NCBI GenBank assembly: GCA_964242305.1
Contig: CAXTBB010000005.1
Location: 87,896 to 151,895 of the forward strand
DNA length: 64,000 nucleotides
Origin: DATLGB01 sp964242305
Lineage (GTDB): Bacteria > Actinomycetota > Thermoleophilia > Solirubrobacterales > Solirubrobacteraceae
Direction: 5' to 3'
The notes beneath the pieces were generated by a model. The model ran no database searches, was not told the origin of the DNA, and worked only from the letters and a program-made list of their open reading frames with translations. Both the position numbers and the translations under genes were made by a program. This document shows positions 38,642 through 46,977 of the stretch, piece after piece (the first letter of the stretch is position 1; each line of letters begins with the position of its first letter).

Positions 38642-40435
38642 TTAGCGCTTCAGCCTCCGGACCTTGATCGTGGCGCGCTTGGTCACCTTGGTTCCGTCCG
38701 CGTCGACGAAGACCGCCTTGAGGTGGACCTTGGCCACCGCCTTTGGGTGCCGTTCGAGGAACCGGCGGACCCGTTGGCGCAGCCGCCGGTTGGCGGTCAC
38801 CGTGATCTGACCGCGCTCATAGGCGTCCAACCGGAGCGCCTTCTTCGGCGCGGCGAGCGTGCCGTACCGCGTCTTGCCGATCGTCACGTAGCCGGACGCG
38901 GTCGCGCCGCAGGCGACGTCGCCGCAGCGGACGGACACGGTGATCGTCTTGCGATCCAGCAGCAGCTGCCCCTTCTTCTTGGTCCCACCGGCGGGCACCG
39001 CGAACGTCGGCGTCGGCGGGCCGGGGGATGCGGTCGGAGCCGGAGTGGGGGACGCGGACCCCTCCGGCGAGGGCGTCGGGGTCGGGTTGGACGTGGCGCC
39101 GGCGGCGGCTGTCGTGAAGATGCCCACCGGGGTCTCGAAGATCTCGCTGCCGCGGGTGACGCGCAGCTTCCATTGGTAGGTCGTCTTCGGGGTCAGCCCC
39201 GTGAGGGCGGCGCTGACCGGCCCGTCGGCGGTGATGGTCTGCGGCGGCGAGGTCGCGGCGCCGTAGACGAACTCCACCGTGCCCGACGGCGCGCCCTTGA
39301 GCGCGACGGTGCCGTTGAGCTTCGCCGTCGTCGTGGTGATGTCCGTCGTGTCGCCGGGGGTCAGCGCCGGCGCGCGGTACGCGATCTGCTCGGGCGTGGT
39401 GAAGGTGCCCCCGTCCGTGGTGACCTTGAGCCGGTACGGCGTCGGCGCGTCGCCGAGGACCGGTACCGTCGCGGTCACCGGCGTGGCGTCGGTCGTCGCG
39501 GGAATCGACTGCACCGCGGTGGCGTCGGCGCTGTTGTAGAGGAACTGCACGGCGGCGCGGCCGCCGCCGGTCTGGATCGTCCCCGCGAACGTGTTGCCGG
39601 TCGCCGTCGACGTCGTCTGCGCGCCCGCCACCGCCGCGGGCACCGGCGGCCGCTCGTAGGCCCCGATGTCGACGTGGGTCCCGATCAGGCGCAGGTTGCC
39701 GTCGAGGTCGAGCGCGCTCGCACCCGTGTCGACGCCCTTGTCGATCGTCAGCGAGCCCGCCACCGGCCGGAAGGTGCCGGTCTCGTAGGTCGGGGGCGCG
39801 ACGGTGTTGGTGCCGGTGCACCCGCCGGCGGGGACGAAGGCGCTGTTGACGAAGGTGGTGGCGCCCGCCGGGCACGACACGCTGCCGCCGAGGATCGAGC
39901 TGGTGACGTTCGTGGTCCCGCCGCTGAAGGTGCCGGTGCCGGTGGTCACGTTGCGAAGCGTGCGCGCCGTGGTCGCCGTGCCCGTGGTCGACAGGCCGCC
40001 GCCGCACACGCTGTCGAGGAGCTGTCCGCCGGGGGCGATCGTGCAGCTGCCCTGGACGAGCACGCGCTCACCCGTCGCCCCGGTGATCGTGAGGGAGCCG
40101 AGGTCCAGGTCGCCGACGGTGCTGCCCGCGCTGACCTTCACCGTCGCTCCGGTCAGGACCGGGCGGCCCTCGCCGATGACCTCCCCGCGAACCGTGAGGT
40201 CCCTGCCCGTGTCGTCGAACGAGCCGCCGCCGGAGTAGGTGCCGACGCCGACGACGACCTCGTCACCGGAGGTCGCGCCGTTGAAGGCCGTCGCGAACGA
40301 GCAGGCCGTCGCTGCGGTCGTGCAGTCACCCGTCCCCGACGGCGAGGCGTAGCGAGTGGCGGCGCTCGCCGGGGCCGGTAGGGCGAGGGCGACGAGCAGG
40401 ACGATGATGGCGCGCATGAGGCGCGCCATCATCAC
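38642..40435 (-). CDS. Secreted right-handed beta-helix protein with Fn3-like region, 597 aa
   Basis: The signal peptide MRAIIVLLVALALPAPASA (likely start at the sixth codon, or at the first of the tandem ATGs) is followed by RYASPSGTGDCTTAATACSFATAFNGATSGDEVVVGVGTY, the start of a pectate-lyase-like parallel beta-helix. The end of the helix reads DIGAYERPPVP. A fibronectin-like stretch follows (YRLKVTTDGGTF, LTGLTPKTTYQWKLRVTRG), then a Pro/Thr-rich linker (PTPTPSPEGSASP) and a basic C-terminal domain with two Cys. No catalytic site was recognised. It is probably a surface or matrix protein. Confidence 0.8.
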   Translation of the reverse strand: MMMARLMRAIIVLLVALALPAPASAATRYASPSGTGDCTTAATACSFATAFNGATSGDEVVVGVGTYSGGGSFDDTGRDLTVRGEVIGEGRPVLTGATVKVSAGSTVGDLDLGSLTITGATGERVLVQGSCTIAPGGQLLDSVCGGGLSTTGTATTARTLRNVTTGTGTFSGGTTNVTSSILGGSVSCPAGATTFVNSAFVPAGGCTGTNTVAPPTYETGTFRPVAGSLTIDKGVDTGASALDLDGNLRLIGTHVDIGAYERPPVPAAVAGAQTTSTATGNTFAGTIQTGGGRAAVQFLYNSADATAVQSIPATTDATPVTATVPVLGDAPTPYRLKVTTDGGTFTTPEQIAYRAPALTPGDTTDITTTTAKLNGTVALKGAPSGTVEFVYGAATSPPQTITADGPVSAALTGLTPKTTYQWKLRVTRGSEIFETPVGIFTTAAAGATSNPTPTPSPEGSASPTPAPTASPGPPTPTFAVPAGGTKKKGQLLLDRKTITVSVRCGDVACGATASGYVTIGKTRYGTLAAPKKALRLDAYERGQITVTANRRLRQRVRRFLERHPKAVAKVHLKAVFVDADGTKVTKRATIKVRRLKR

Positions 40436-40441
40436 AGATCC

Positions 40442-41320
40442 TCAGGCGAGTGAGGCAGCGATCTCGGCGGCCAGTTCGGCCACCTCGGTCGGCGACTCGC
40501 CGACCTTCACGCCAACCGCCTCGAGCGCGTCCTTCTTGCCCTTGGCCGTCCCCGCGGAGCCGGAGACGATGGCGCCCGCATGGCCCATGGTCTTGCCCTC
40601 CGGGGCGGTGAAGCCGGCGATGTAGGCGACGACGGGCTTGGTGACGTGGTCGGCGATGTAGGCCGCCGCCTCCTCCTCGGCCGAGCCGCCGATCTCGCCG
40701 CTCATCACGATCAGCTCCGTCTCGTCGTCGGCCTCGAAGAGCTCGAGGACGTCGATGAACGACGTGCCGGGGACGGGGTCGCCGCCGATGCCGACGATGG
40801 ACGAGTTGCCGAAGCCCTTCTGGGCCAGCTCGTTGCCGATCTGGTAGGTCAGCGTTCCACTTCGCGAGACGACGCCGACGTTGCCCTCGGAGAAGAACGA
40901 CGCCGGGATGATGCCGACGTTGGCCTTGCCCGGCGACAGGATGCCCGGGCAGTTCGGGCCGACCAGGCGGGTGCCGCTGCCCTTGAGGTGGTTGTAGACG
41001 CGCAGCTCGTCGTGGGCGGGGATGCCCTCGGTGATGCAGATGACCAGCGCCATGCCGGCGTCGGCCGCTTCCAGGATCGAGTCGGCGGCGAAGCGCGGCG
41101 GGACGAACACCATCGCGGTGTTGGCGCCCGTCTCGGCGACGGCGGCGTGGAACGTGTTGAAGACGGGGATGCCCTCGACGTCCTGGCCGCCCTTGCCGGG
41201 GGTGACGCCGGCGACGACATCCGTCCCGTACTTCTGGTTGTTGAGGGTGTGGAACGTCCCCTCGCGCCCGGTGATGCCGGACGTGCAGAGCTTGGTGTCC
41301 TTGTCGACGAGGATGGCCAT
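40442..41320 (-). CDS. sucD: Succinyl-CoA synthetase alpha subunit, 292 aa
   Basis: MAILVDKDTKLCTSGITGREGTFHT opens the CoA-binding Rossmann domain, GPNCPGILSPGKANVGIIP is the family signature, and the phosphorylated His lies in KTMGHAGAIVSG. Together with SucC it converts succinyl-CoA to succinate with formation of ATP or GTP. In this window it is the last step after propionyl-CoA carboxylase and methylmalonyl-CoA mutase. The ATG shares one base with the sucC stop (TGATG). Confidence 0.95.
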   Translation of the reverse strand: MAILVDKDTKLCTSGITGREGTFHTLNNQKYGTDVVAGVTPGKGGQDVEGIPVFNTFHAAVAETGANTAMVFVPPRFAADSILEAADAGMALVICITEGIPAHDELRVYNHLKGSGTRLVGPNCPGILSPGKANVGIIPASFFSEGNVGVVSRSGTLTYQIGNELAQKGFGNSSIVGIGGDPVPGTSFIDVLELFEADDETELIVMSGEIGGSAEEEAAAYIADHVTKPVVAYIAGFTAPEGKTMGHAGAIVSGSAGTAKGKKDALEAVGVKVGESPTEVAELAAEIAASLA

Positions 41321-42459
41321 CAGCCGGCGAGCTCCACGACGCGCTCGGCGGCGCCGAGCATCGTCGATTCCGCGTGGACGTTGGGCAGGTTCGCTTCCGA
41401 GAGCAACTGGCGGCCCTCCACGTCGTTGGTGCCGTCGAGGCGCACGACGAACGGCACCTCGGGCTTGATCTGGTTGAACGCTTCGATGAGGCCCTTGGCG
41501 ACCTCGTCGCAGCGGGTGATGCCGCCGAAGATGTTGAACAGGACGGCGGTCACCTTCTCGTTGGCGAGGATGACCTCGACCGCCTGCGTGATCTGCTCCG
41601 CGTTCGCCCCGCCGCCGGCGTCGAGGAAGTTGGCCGGCTCGCCACCCGCGTACTTGACGACGTCCAGCGTCGACATGACGAGGCCGGCGCCGTTGCCGAG
41701 GATGCCGACGTTGCCGTCGAGCTTGACGTAGGTGATGCCCTGCTCGCGCGCGGACTGCTCCTGCGGATCCTCGTTCTCCGTGTCGCGCAGCAGCGCGTTG
41801 TCGGGATGGCGGTAGAGCGCGTTGTCGTCGAGCGTGACCTTGGCGTCGAGCGCCATCACCTTGCGGTCGGCGGTGACGATCAGCGGGTTGACCTCGACCA
41901 GCGTCGCGTCCTCGGCGACGAAGGCCGCGTAGAGCTTGGCCAGCATCGCGCCGACCGGCCGGATCAGGTCGGCGTCGATGCCGGCCTCGAAGGCGAGCCG
42001 GCGGCCGTGGAAGTCCTGGAAGCCCAGCAGCGGGTCGACGTGCAGGCGGGCGATCGCGTCCGGGTTGGAGTCCGCGACCTCCTCGATCTCGACGCCGCCT
42101 TCCTTGGAGAGCAGGATCAGGGGGCGCTTGGCGGAGCGGTCGAAGACGACCGACGCGTAGTACTCCTCGGCGATGTCGGAAGCAGCCTCGACCCACACCT
42201 CGTGGACGGTGAAGCCGCGGATGTCCATGCCGAGGATCGCGGACGCGTGCTCCTCGGCCTCGGCGCGGTCCTTGGCGACCTTGATCCCGCCGGCCTTGCC
42301 GCGGCCGCCGATGAGCACCTGGGCCTTGATGACGCAGGGGTAACCGATGGCTTCGGCGGCCTCGACGGCCTCGTCCACCGCCGTCGCTGGGCGCCCCGAC
42401 GGCACCGGGACTTCGTGACGGGCAAACAGCTGCTTGCCCTGATATTCGAGCAGGTCCAT
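41320..42459 (-). CDS. sucC: Succinyl-CoA synthetase beta subunit, 379 aa
   Basis: MDLLEYQGKQLFARHEVPVPSG starts the ATP-grasp domain. IKAQVLIGGRGKAGGIKVA binds nucleotide, VEVNPLIVTADRKVMALDAKV holds metal ligands and GNVGILGNGAGLVMSTLDVVK with NFLDAGGGA begins the C-terminal CoA ligase domain. The start at 42459 is preferred over the longer frame (42489) because the canonical N-terminus begins there. It is divergent from the HAD hydrolase gene (start 42504) with 44 nt between the starts. Confidence 0.95.
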   Translation of the reverse strand: MDLLEYQGKQLFARHEVPVPSGRPATAVDEAVEAAEAIGYPCVIKAQVLIGGRGKAGGIKVAKDRAEAEEHASAILGMDIRGFTVHEVWVEAASDIAEEYYASVVFDRSAKRPLILLSKEGGVEIEEVADSNPDAIARLHVDPLLGFQDFHGRRLAFEAGIDADLIRPVGAMLAKLYAAFVAEDATLVEVNPLIVTADRKVMALDAKVTLDDNALYRHPDNALLRDTENEDPQEQSAREQGITYVKLDGNVGILGNGAGLVMSTLDVVKYAGGEPANFLDAGGGANAEQITQAVEVILANEKVTAVLFNIFGGITRCDEVAKGLIEAFNQIKPEVPFVVRLDGTNDVEGRQLLSEANLPNVHAESTMLGAAERVVELAG

Positions 42460-42503
42460 TTCGCCGCTGGACCCTAGTCGCCGCGCCATACACTGGCGCG
42501 CTC

Positions 42504-43181
42504 ATGCCACTTCCCAAGGACATCAAGTTCGTTACCTTCGACGTCTATGGGACGCTGATCGACTGGGAGGACGGCGCCTACAAGGCCTTCGCCAAGGAGG
42601 CCGAGCGCGACGGCTACACGATCAACAAGGACGAGCTCGTCCCGCTCTTCCTCGAGCACCAGCGCAACGTGATGGGTGGCTCGTACGAGCTCTACGCCGA
42701 GGTGCTCCGCCGCACCGCGCTCGCCGTCGCCAAGGACCTCGGCTGGCCGCTCGAGCCCAATCGTGCGCAGTTCCTCCCGGACTCCATCCCGTACTGGCGC
42801 CCGTTCAAGGAGACCAACGCGGCGCTCAAGAAGGTCAACAAGGCCAAGTCCACCGGCCTCGTCTCCAACATCGACGACAAGCTGCTCGGCCAGACGCGCC
42901 GGCACTTCGGGCTGGACTTCGACCTCGTCGTCACCGCCCAGCAGGTTCGTTCTTACAAGCCCGACCCCGCGCACTTCAAGGAGTGCGAGCGCCGCATCGG
43001 CACCAAGAAGGGCTGGGTCCACATCGCCTCCAGCCACTACCACGACATCGATCCGTGCGCGAAGCTGAAGGTTCCCACGATCTGGGTGAACCGCAAGGGG
43101 GAGACGCTCGAGTCGGGGGCCAAGAAGCCGACGGAAGAGGTCGCGAACCTCAAGGAAGCGCTCAAGCTCATCGGTCTGTAA
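42504..43181 (+). CDS. HAD superfamily hydrolase (haloacid dehalogenase-like), 225 aa
   Basis: Motif I FDVYGTLIDW holds the nucleophile Asp, motif II is the Ser in LVSNIDD, motif III the Lys in SYKPDPAHF and the final acidic motif SSHYHDIDPCAKL. The order and length match type II haloacid dehalogenase-like hydrolases, which act on 2-haloacids or on phosphate esters. The actual substrate cannot be predicted. The stop TAA is directly followed by the TTG start of the MBL gene, so the two are co-translated. Confidence 0.88.
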   Translation: MPLPKDIKFVTFDVYGTLIDWEDGAYKAFAKEAERDGYTINKDELVPLFLEHQRNVMGGSYELYAEVLRRTALAVAKDLGWPLEPNRAQFLPDSIPYWRPFKETNAALKKVNKAKSTGLVSNIDDKLLGQTRRHFGLDFDLVVTAQQVRSYKPDPAHFKECERRIGTKKGWVHIASSHYHDIDPCAKLKVPTIWVNRKGETLESGAKKPTEEVANLKEALKLIGL

Positions 43182-43973
43182 TTGCAGGTCCAGGCGGTTC
43201 ACGCGGACGTCGTCGTCGTGACGTCGCGCATCTTCCAGACGACGTGCACGCTGGTGCGGCGCGGGAGCGAGGCGTTCTGCGTCGACTCCCCCGTCCTCCC
43301 CGACGAGCTCGAGCTGCTGCCGACGATCGCGGCGCAGTCGGAGTTCAGCGTCGCCGCCCTGCTCGCCACCCACTCCGATTGGGACCACCTGCTCGGCAGG
43401 CTCGCGTTCGGCGAAGCGCCGCTGGGCGTCGCCGAGTCGACCGCCCGCGCCCTGGCCGAGGACCCGGGGGCCGTGCAGCGGGCGCTGCGGGCCTTCGACG
43501 ACGAGCACTACGTGGTGCGCACGAAGCCGCTCGCGCTCGGCACCCCGCAGGAGCTGCCCGTCCCGGGCCGGCTCGGCCTCGGCGAGCACGGGGACGAGCT
43601 CGAGCTGCACGCCGTCGGCGGGCACACCGGCGACGGCATGGCCATCTCCGTCCCGTGGGCGCGCGTGCTGATCGCCGGCGACCACCTGTCCCCGGTCGAG
43701 ATCCCGATGGTCGGCGACGGCTCGGGAATGATCGACGAGTACCTGGTCACCCTCGACCGGCTCGAGCCACTCGTCGAGGCCGCCGAGACCGTGGTGCCAG
43801 GCCACGGCGAGCCGCTGGACGGCGAACGCGCGCTGGCGATCCTGCGCGAGGACCGCGACTACCTCCACGCCCTCGCCGCCGGCGGGGCCGCCGCCCCGCT
43901 CCCGCTTGCGCGCCGGTCGGAGGCGCAGAAGGTCATCCACCACCAGAACGTCGCCCGCATCGGCCCGACGTGA
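43182..43973 (+). CDS. Metallo-beta-lactamase fold hydrolase, 263 aa
   Basis: MBL fold with the metal motif THSDWDHLLG, which is HxDxDH-like with an Asp in place of the second His, then a His in VGGHTGDGMAI, an Asp in IAGDHLSP and a His in VVPGHGEPLDG. TTG is the only suitable start; it comes immediately after the HAD stop and keeps MQVQAVHADVVVVTSRIFQT as a normal MBL N-terminus. The reaction is unknown. The gene ends 60 nt before a small exported protein and the intervening sequence holds a DosR-like box. Confidence 0.82.
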   Translation: MQVQAVHADVVVVTSRIFQTTCTLVRRGSEAFCVDSPVLPDELELLPTIAAQSEFSVAALLATHSDWDHLLGRLAFGEAPLGVAESTARALAEDPGAVQRALRAFDDEHYVVRTKPLALGTPQELPVPGRLGLGEHGDELELHAVGGHTGDGMAISVPWARVLIAGDHLSPVEIPMVGDGSGMIDEYLVTLDRLEPLVEAAETVVPGHGEPLDGERALAILREDRDYLHALAAGGAAAPLPLARRSEAQKVIHHQNVARIGPT

Positions 43974-43980
43974 CACGGTT

Positions 43981-44000
43981 GGGACGAAGGTCCCATTGCG
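43981..44000 (+). promoter_or_regulatory. DosR/DevR-like box GGGAC-GAAG-GTCCC followed by ATTGCG
   Basis: The perfect 5-bp inverted repeat GGGAC/GTCCC with a 4-nt spacer is directly followed by ATTGCG (43995-44000), whose TTGCG could serve as -35 box. It ends 40 nt before the ATG of the exported protein at 44034. The same composite element occurs at 48807-48826. It fits the core of the mycobacterial DosR consensus, GGGACTWWAGTCCC, except at spacer bases. Confidence 0.6.
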
Positions 44001-44033
44001 ACCGAGACTCTCCGTGGCCCGATCGTACGTCGC

Positions 44034-44504
44034 ATGAACCGCCTCGCTCCTGCCGCCATCGCCCTCCTCCTCGCCCTTCCCGGCGCCGCCCTCGCCAAGG
44101 GCGGTGGAGGTGAGGGGCCCGACCCGGCCACCCCGGCGCCGGCGGCCGCGCCGTGTGTGAGCGCCGTCGGCCAGGGCGGAGGCGTCGTCCACGGCGGCCG
44201 GGTGGTCAAGCCGCAGTGGGATCTGACCAACTGCTCCCGCGCCGACGAAACGGTCATCCCGCACTTCGTCGACCATGCGACGGACGCATGGAACCTCGGA
44301 CGCGACTGCGGACCTGACCAGGCCTGGGACGGCGCGCCGGTCACCATCAAGGTCGGCAAGCCCGCCACGATCACGACCTCCGCCGTGCGCGCGGCCTGTC
44401 CCTCCGCCGAGCGCCACGTCATCGCGGTCACCTTCACCACCCCCGCCGGCACCCCGGTGCAGGGCGTCGGCTACTTCGGGTGGGAGGACTCCCGCACGCC
44501 GTAG
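44034..44504 (+). CDS. Small exported protein, 156 aa
   Basis: The signal peptide MNRLAPAAIALLLALPGAALA is followed by KGGGGEGPDPATPAPAAA and a compact domain with four Cys (PCVSAVGQGG, TNCSRADETV, RDCGPDQAW, RAACPSAERH), possibly two disulfides. The family was not recognised. Downstream the same frame stays open for 57 codons after the TAG. A DosR-like box lies 40 nt before the ATG. The other gene with such a box (48859) also encodes a small exported protein whose mature part starts with Lys and Gly-rich sequence. Confidence 0.7.
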   Translation: MNRLAPAAIALLLALPGAALAKGGGGEGPDPATPAPAAAPCVSAVGQGGGVVHGGRVVKPQWDLTNCSRADETVIPHFVDHATDAWNLGRDCGPDQAWDGAPVTIKVGKPATITTSAVRAACPSAERHVIAVTFTTPAGTPVQGVGYFGWEDSRTP

Positions 44505-44677
44505 TCGTCTCTGGCCGTCAACGGGCTGGTTGCGCGCAGAACGCCCCAACCCGCGGTGGCGGCGGACTACCTGAAGGCCGGCGGGACGGACGGTGTCGCC
44601 CGCATCGGCGACACCCTCGGCTGCGCTGCGGCGCACGCCGGCCACGATCGCCGCCACGGTTGTGACAGTCCCCGCTA
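44505..44677 (+). other. In-frame coding-like extension after the TAG of the exported protein gene
   Basis: The 57 codons after the TAG (44502-44504) have strong G/C preference at third positions and encode a peptide with LAVNGLVARRTPQPAVAADYL and GVARIGDTLGCAAAHAG. This looks like real coding sequence. It could be the original C-terminal part cut off by a nonsense mutation, or a remnant of another gene starting at the GTG of VAADYL. No domain was recognised. Confidence 0.35.
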
Positions 44678-45124
44678 GAGCGGCTTGACCATCAGGGCGG
44701 CGCCGCCGTGCTTCTCGGCGAAGCCGAGGTCGGCGTAGAGGGCGCGGGCCGCGTCGTTGACGTCGTCGACGTCGAGCTCGATGCGGCGGCAGTTGCGCTC
44801 CTCGGCGCGGTCGACGGCGGCCAGCACCATCGCGCGCCCGAGACCGGCGCGGCGGGCGGCCTCCGTGACGAAGAGGTCCTCGAGCCAGGCGTCGTCGGAC
44901 GCCGTCCACACCGAGTGGCGGTAGCGCAGCTGGACGACCCCGCACGGCGGCGAGTCGTCGTCCGGCGTGCCGAGCAGGAACTCGGTCCGCGGGTCCTCCA
45001 TCAGCTTCTCGACCCCGGCCAGGAACGCGTTGTCGGACGGCCAGTCGGAGCCGTACCAGTCGCGGAAGGCGATCAGCAGCCGCGCGACGTGCTCGGCCTC
45101 GTCGGGCTCGGCGCGCCAGACGCG
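44675..45124 (-). CDS. GNAT family N-acetyltransferase, start codon unclear
   Basis: GNAT fold: the N-terminal part RVWRAEPDEAEHVARLLIAF, DPRTEFLLGTPDD, LRYRHSVWTASDDAWLEDLFVTEAARRAGLGRAMV with the acetyl-CoA-binding loop, and NDAARALYADLGF. The first in-frame ATG (45001) lies inside the domain. The N-terminal residues encoded up to 45124 belong to the fold, but only ATT (45133) could serve as a start upstream. Either a non-canonical start is used or the start was lost. The coding region begins one base after the biotin carboxylase stop, so re-initiation is possible. Confidence 0.65.
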   Translation of the reverse strand, partial: RVWRAEPDEAEHVARLLIAFRDWYGSDWPSDNAFLAGVEKLMEDPRTEFLLGTPDDDSPPCGVVQLRYRHSVWTASDDAWLEDLFVTEAARRAGLGRAMVLAAVDRAEERNCRRIELDVDDVNDAARALYADLGFAEKHGGAALMVKPL

Positions 45125-45125
45125 A

Positions 45126-46937
45126 TTAGGAATCGTCTTCGGCCTTGGACTTGATGACCGCGATCAGGTCGCCGGTCTTGATGGGCTCGCCTTCCTTGGC
45201 GGCGAGCGTCTCGATCGTCCCGGCCTTGTGGGCCGTGATCTCGTTCTCCATCTTCATGGCCTCGATGATGCAGATGAGATCGCCCTCCTCGACCGTCTGC
45301 CCCTCCTCGGCGACGACCTTCCACATGTTGCCCTGCAACGGCGACGCGAGCTCGTCCGCCCCGCCGCCACCCGACTTCTTGCGCTCGGATCGGGCCCGCC
45401 CACCCGCCCTCTTGCCCGCGGGCGCTGCCGCCCCGGGTGGGTGGGCCGTATTCGCGAACGCCTCGCCGTGGACCTTGACGTCGAAGCGCTTGCCCGACAC
45501 CTCGACGGTGTACGTGCGCTCGACGAGCTCCTCGTCGTCGTCGCCTGGATGAGGCCCGCCCACCCCCGCCTCGGCCAGCGACTTCAGCCACTCCTGGTCC
45601 TCGATCAGGTCGCGGCAGGTCTCGGCGTTGTTCCACTGCTCGGAGGCCATGATCGCCTTGTGGAACGGCATCAGCGTGGTGACGCCGCCGACCTGGAACT
45701 CGTCCAGCGCCCGCAGCATGCGCTTGGTGGCCAGCTCGCGGGTGGAGTCCCACACGATCAGCTTGGCCACCATCGGGTCATAGAGCGGGGTGATCTCGGA
45801 CCCCGCGAGCACGCCGGAGTCGACGCGGATGCCGGGGCCGCTGGGCTCGAAGTAGGAGGTGACCAGGCCGGGGGCGGGTGAGAAGTTCGTGGCCGCGTTC
45901 TCGGCGTTGACCCGGCACTCGATCGCGTGCCCGCGCAGCTGGACGTCCTCCTGCTTGATCGTCAGCTCGTTGCCGGCCGCGATCAGGATCTGCTCGCGGA
46001 CGATGTCGATGCCCGTGACCGCCTCGGTCACGCAGTGCTCGACCTGCACCCGCGTGTTCATCTCCAGGAAGAAGTACTCGTCGGGCCCGTCGTCCTGCTT
46101 GACGAACAGGCCCTCGATCGTTCCCGCCGAGTGGTAGTCGACCGCCTTGGCGGCGTCCACGCCGATCTTGCCGATCTTCTCGCGCATCTCCTCGTCGACG
46201 AGCGGGCCGGGCGCCTCCTCGATGAGCTTCTGGTGACGGCGCTGGATGGAGCAGTCGCGCTCACCGAGGTGGATGACGTTGCCCTGCTTGTCGGCCAGGA
46301 TCTGGACCTCGACGTGGCGCGGGTCCTCGAGGTAGCGCTCGAGGTAGACGGTGTCGTCGGAGAAGAACTTCTCGCCCTCGCGCGCGGCGCCCTCGAAGGC
46401 GTCCTTGAGCTCCTCGGGCTTCATGGCCACGCGGAAGCCCTTGCCGCCACCGCCGCCGGCCGCCTTCACGGCGATCGGGTAGCCGATCTCCTCGGCGATC
46501 TTCTTCGCGTCCTCCACGGTCTCGACCGGTTCGGTGACCCCCGGGACGATCGGGACGCCGGCGTTCTGCATCAGCTCGCGCGCCTTGGTCTTCGACCCCA
46601 TCGCGTCGATGGCGCTGGCGGGCGGGCCGATGAAGGTGATCCCGTTGTCCTCCAGCGTGCGGGCGAACTTGGCGTTCTCGGCCAGGAAGCCGTAGCCGGG
46701 GTGGACCGCCTCGGCCCCGCTGCTCTCGATCACCTCGAGCAGCTTCTCGACGACCAGGTAGCTCTCGTTGGCCGGCCCGGGCCCGATCAGGTGGGCCTCC
46801 GTCGCGCGCTTGACGTGCTGCGCGTCGCGGTCGGCCTCCGAGTAGACGGCGACGGAGCCGATGCCCAACTCGTCGAGGGCGCGGATGATGCGGACGGCGA
46901 TCTCGCCACGATTGGCGACCAGGACTTTCGAGAACAT
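45126..46937 (-). CDS. Acyl-CoA carboxylase alpha subunit (biotin carboxylase + BCCP), 603 aa
   Basis: Biotin carboxylase domain at residues 1-450 (MFSKVLVANRGEIAVRIIRALDELG, KAAGGGGGKGFRVA, ERDCSIQRRHQKLIEEAPGP, EMNTRVQVEHCVTEAVTG), a linker rich in Gly, Arg and Ser near 500-530, and a C-terminal biotinyl domain with EAMKMEN. Such subunits pair with a separate carboxyltransferase to carboxylate acetyl-CoA or propionyl-CoA. A carboxyltransferase is encoded at 52721-54286, not adjacent. The specificity is set by that partner. It is divergent from the DevS-like kinase with 40 nt between starts. Confidence 0.93.
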   Translation of the reverse strand: MFSKVLVANRGEIAVRIIRALDELGIGSVAVYSEADRDAQHVKRATEAHLIGPGPANESYLVVEKLLEVIESSGAEAVHPGYGFLAENAKFARTLEDNGITFIGPPASAIDAMGSKTKARELMQNAGVPIVPGVTEPVETVEDAKKIAEEIGYPIAVKAAGGGGGKGFRVAMKPEELKDAFEGAAREGEKFFSDDTVYLERYLEDPRHVEVQILADKQGNVIHLGERDCSIQRRHQKLIEEAPGPLVDEEMREKIGKIGVDAAKAVDYHSAGTIEGLFVKQDDGPDEYFFLEMNTRVQVEHCVTEAVTGIDIVREQILIAAGNELTIKQEDVQLRGHAIECRVNAENAATNFSPAPGLVTSYFEPSGPGIRVDSGVLAGSEITPLYDPMVAKLIVWDSTRELATKRMLRALDEFQVGGVTTLMPFHKAIMASEQWNNAETCRDLIEDQEWLKSLAEAGVGGPHPGDDDEELVERTYTVEVSGKRFDVKVHGEAFANTAHPPGAAAPAGKRAGGRARSERKKSGGGGADELASPLQGNMWKVVAEEGQTVEEGDLICIIEAMKMENEITAHKAGTIETLAAKEGEPIKTGDLIAVIKSKAEDDS

Positions 46938-46977
46938 GCGGTTCGGCAGGGTATTGGCATCTCTAGCCTCGGGCTGT

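Noticed and set aside
38723..40381. Plus-strand open frame of 552 codons
   Set aside because: It is antisense to the beta-helix protein, with low-complexity Arg/Gly/Ala composition and no recognisable domain.
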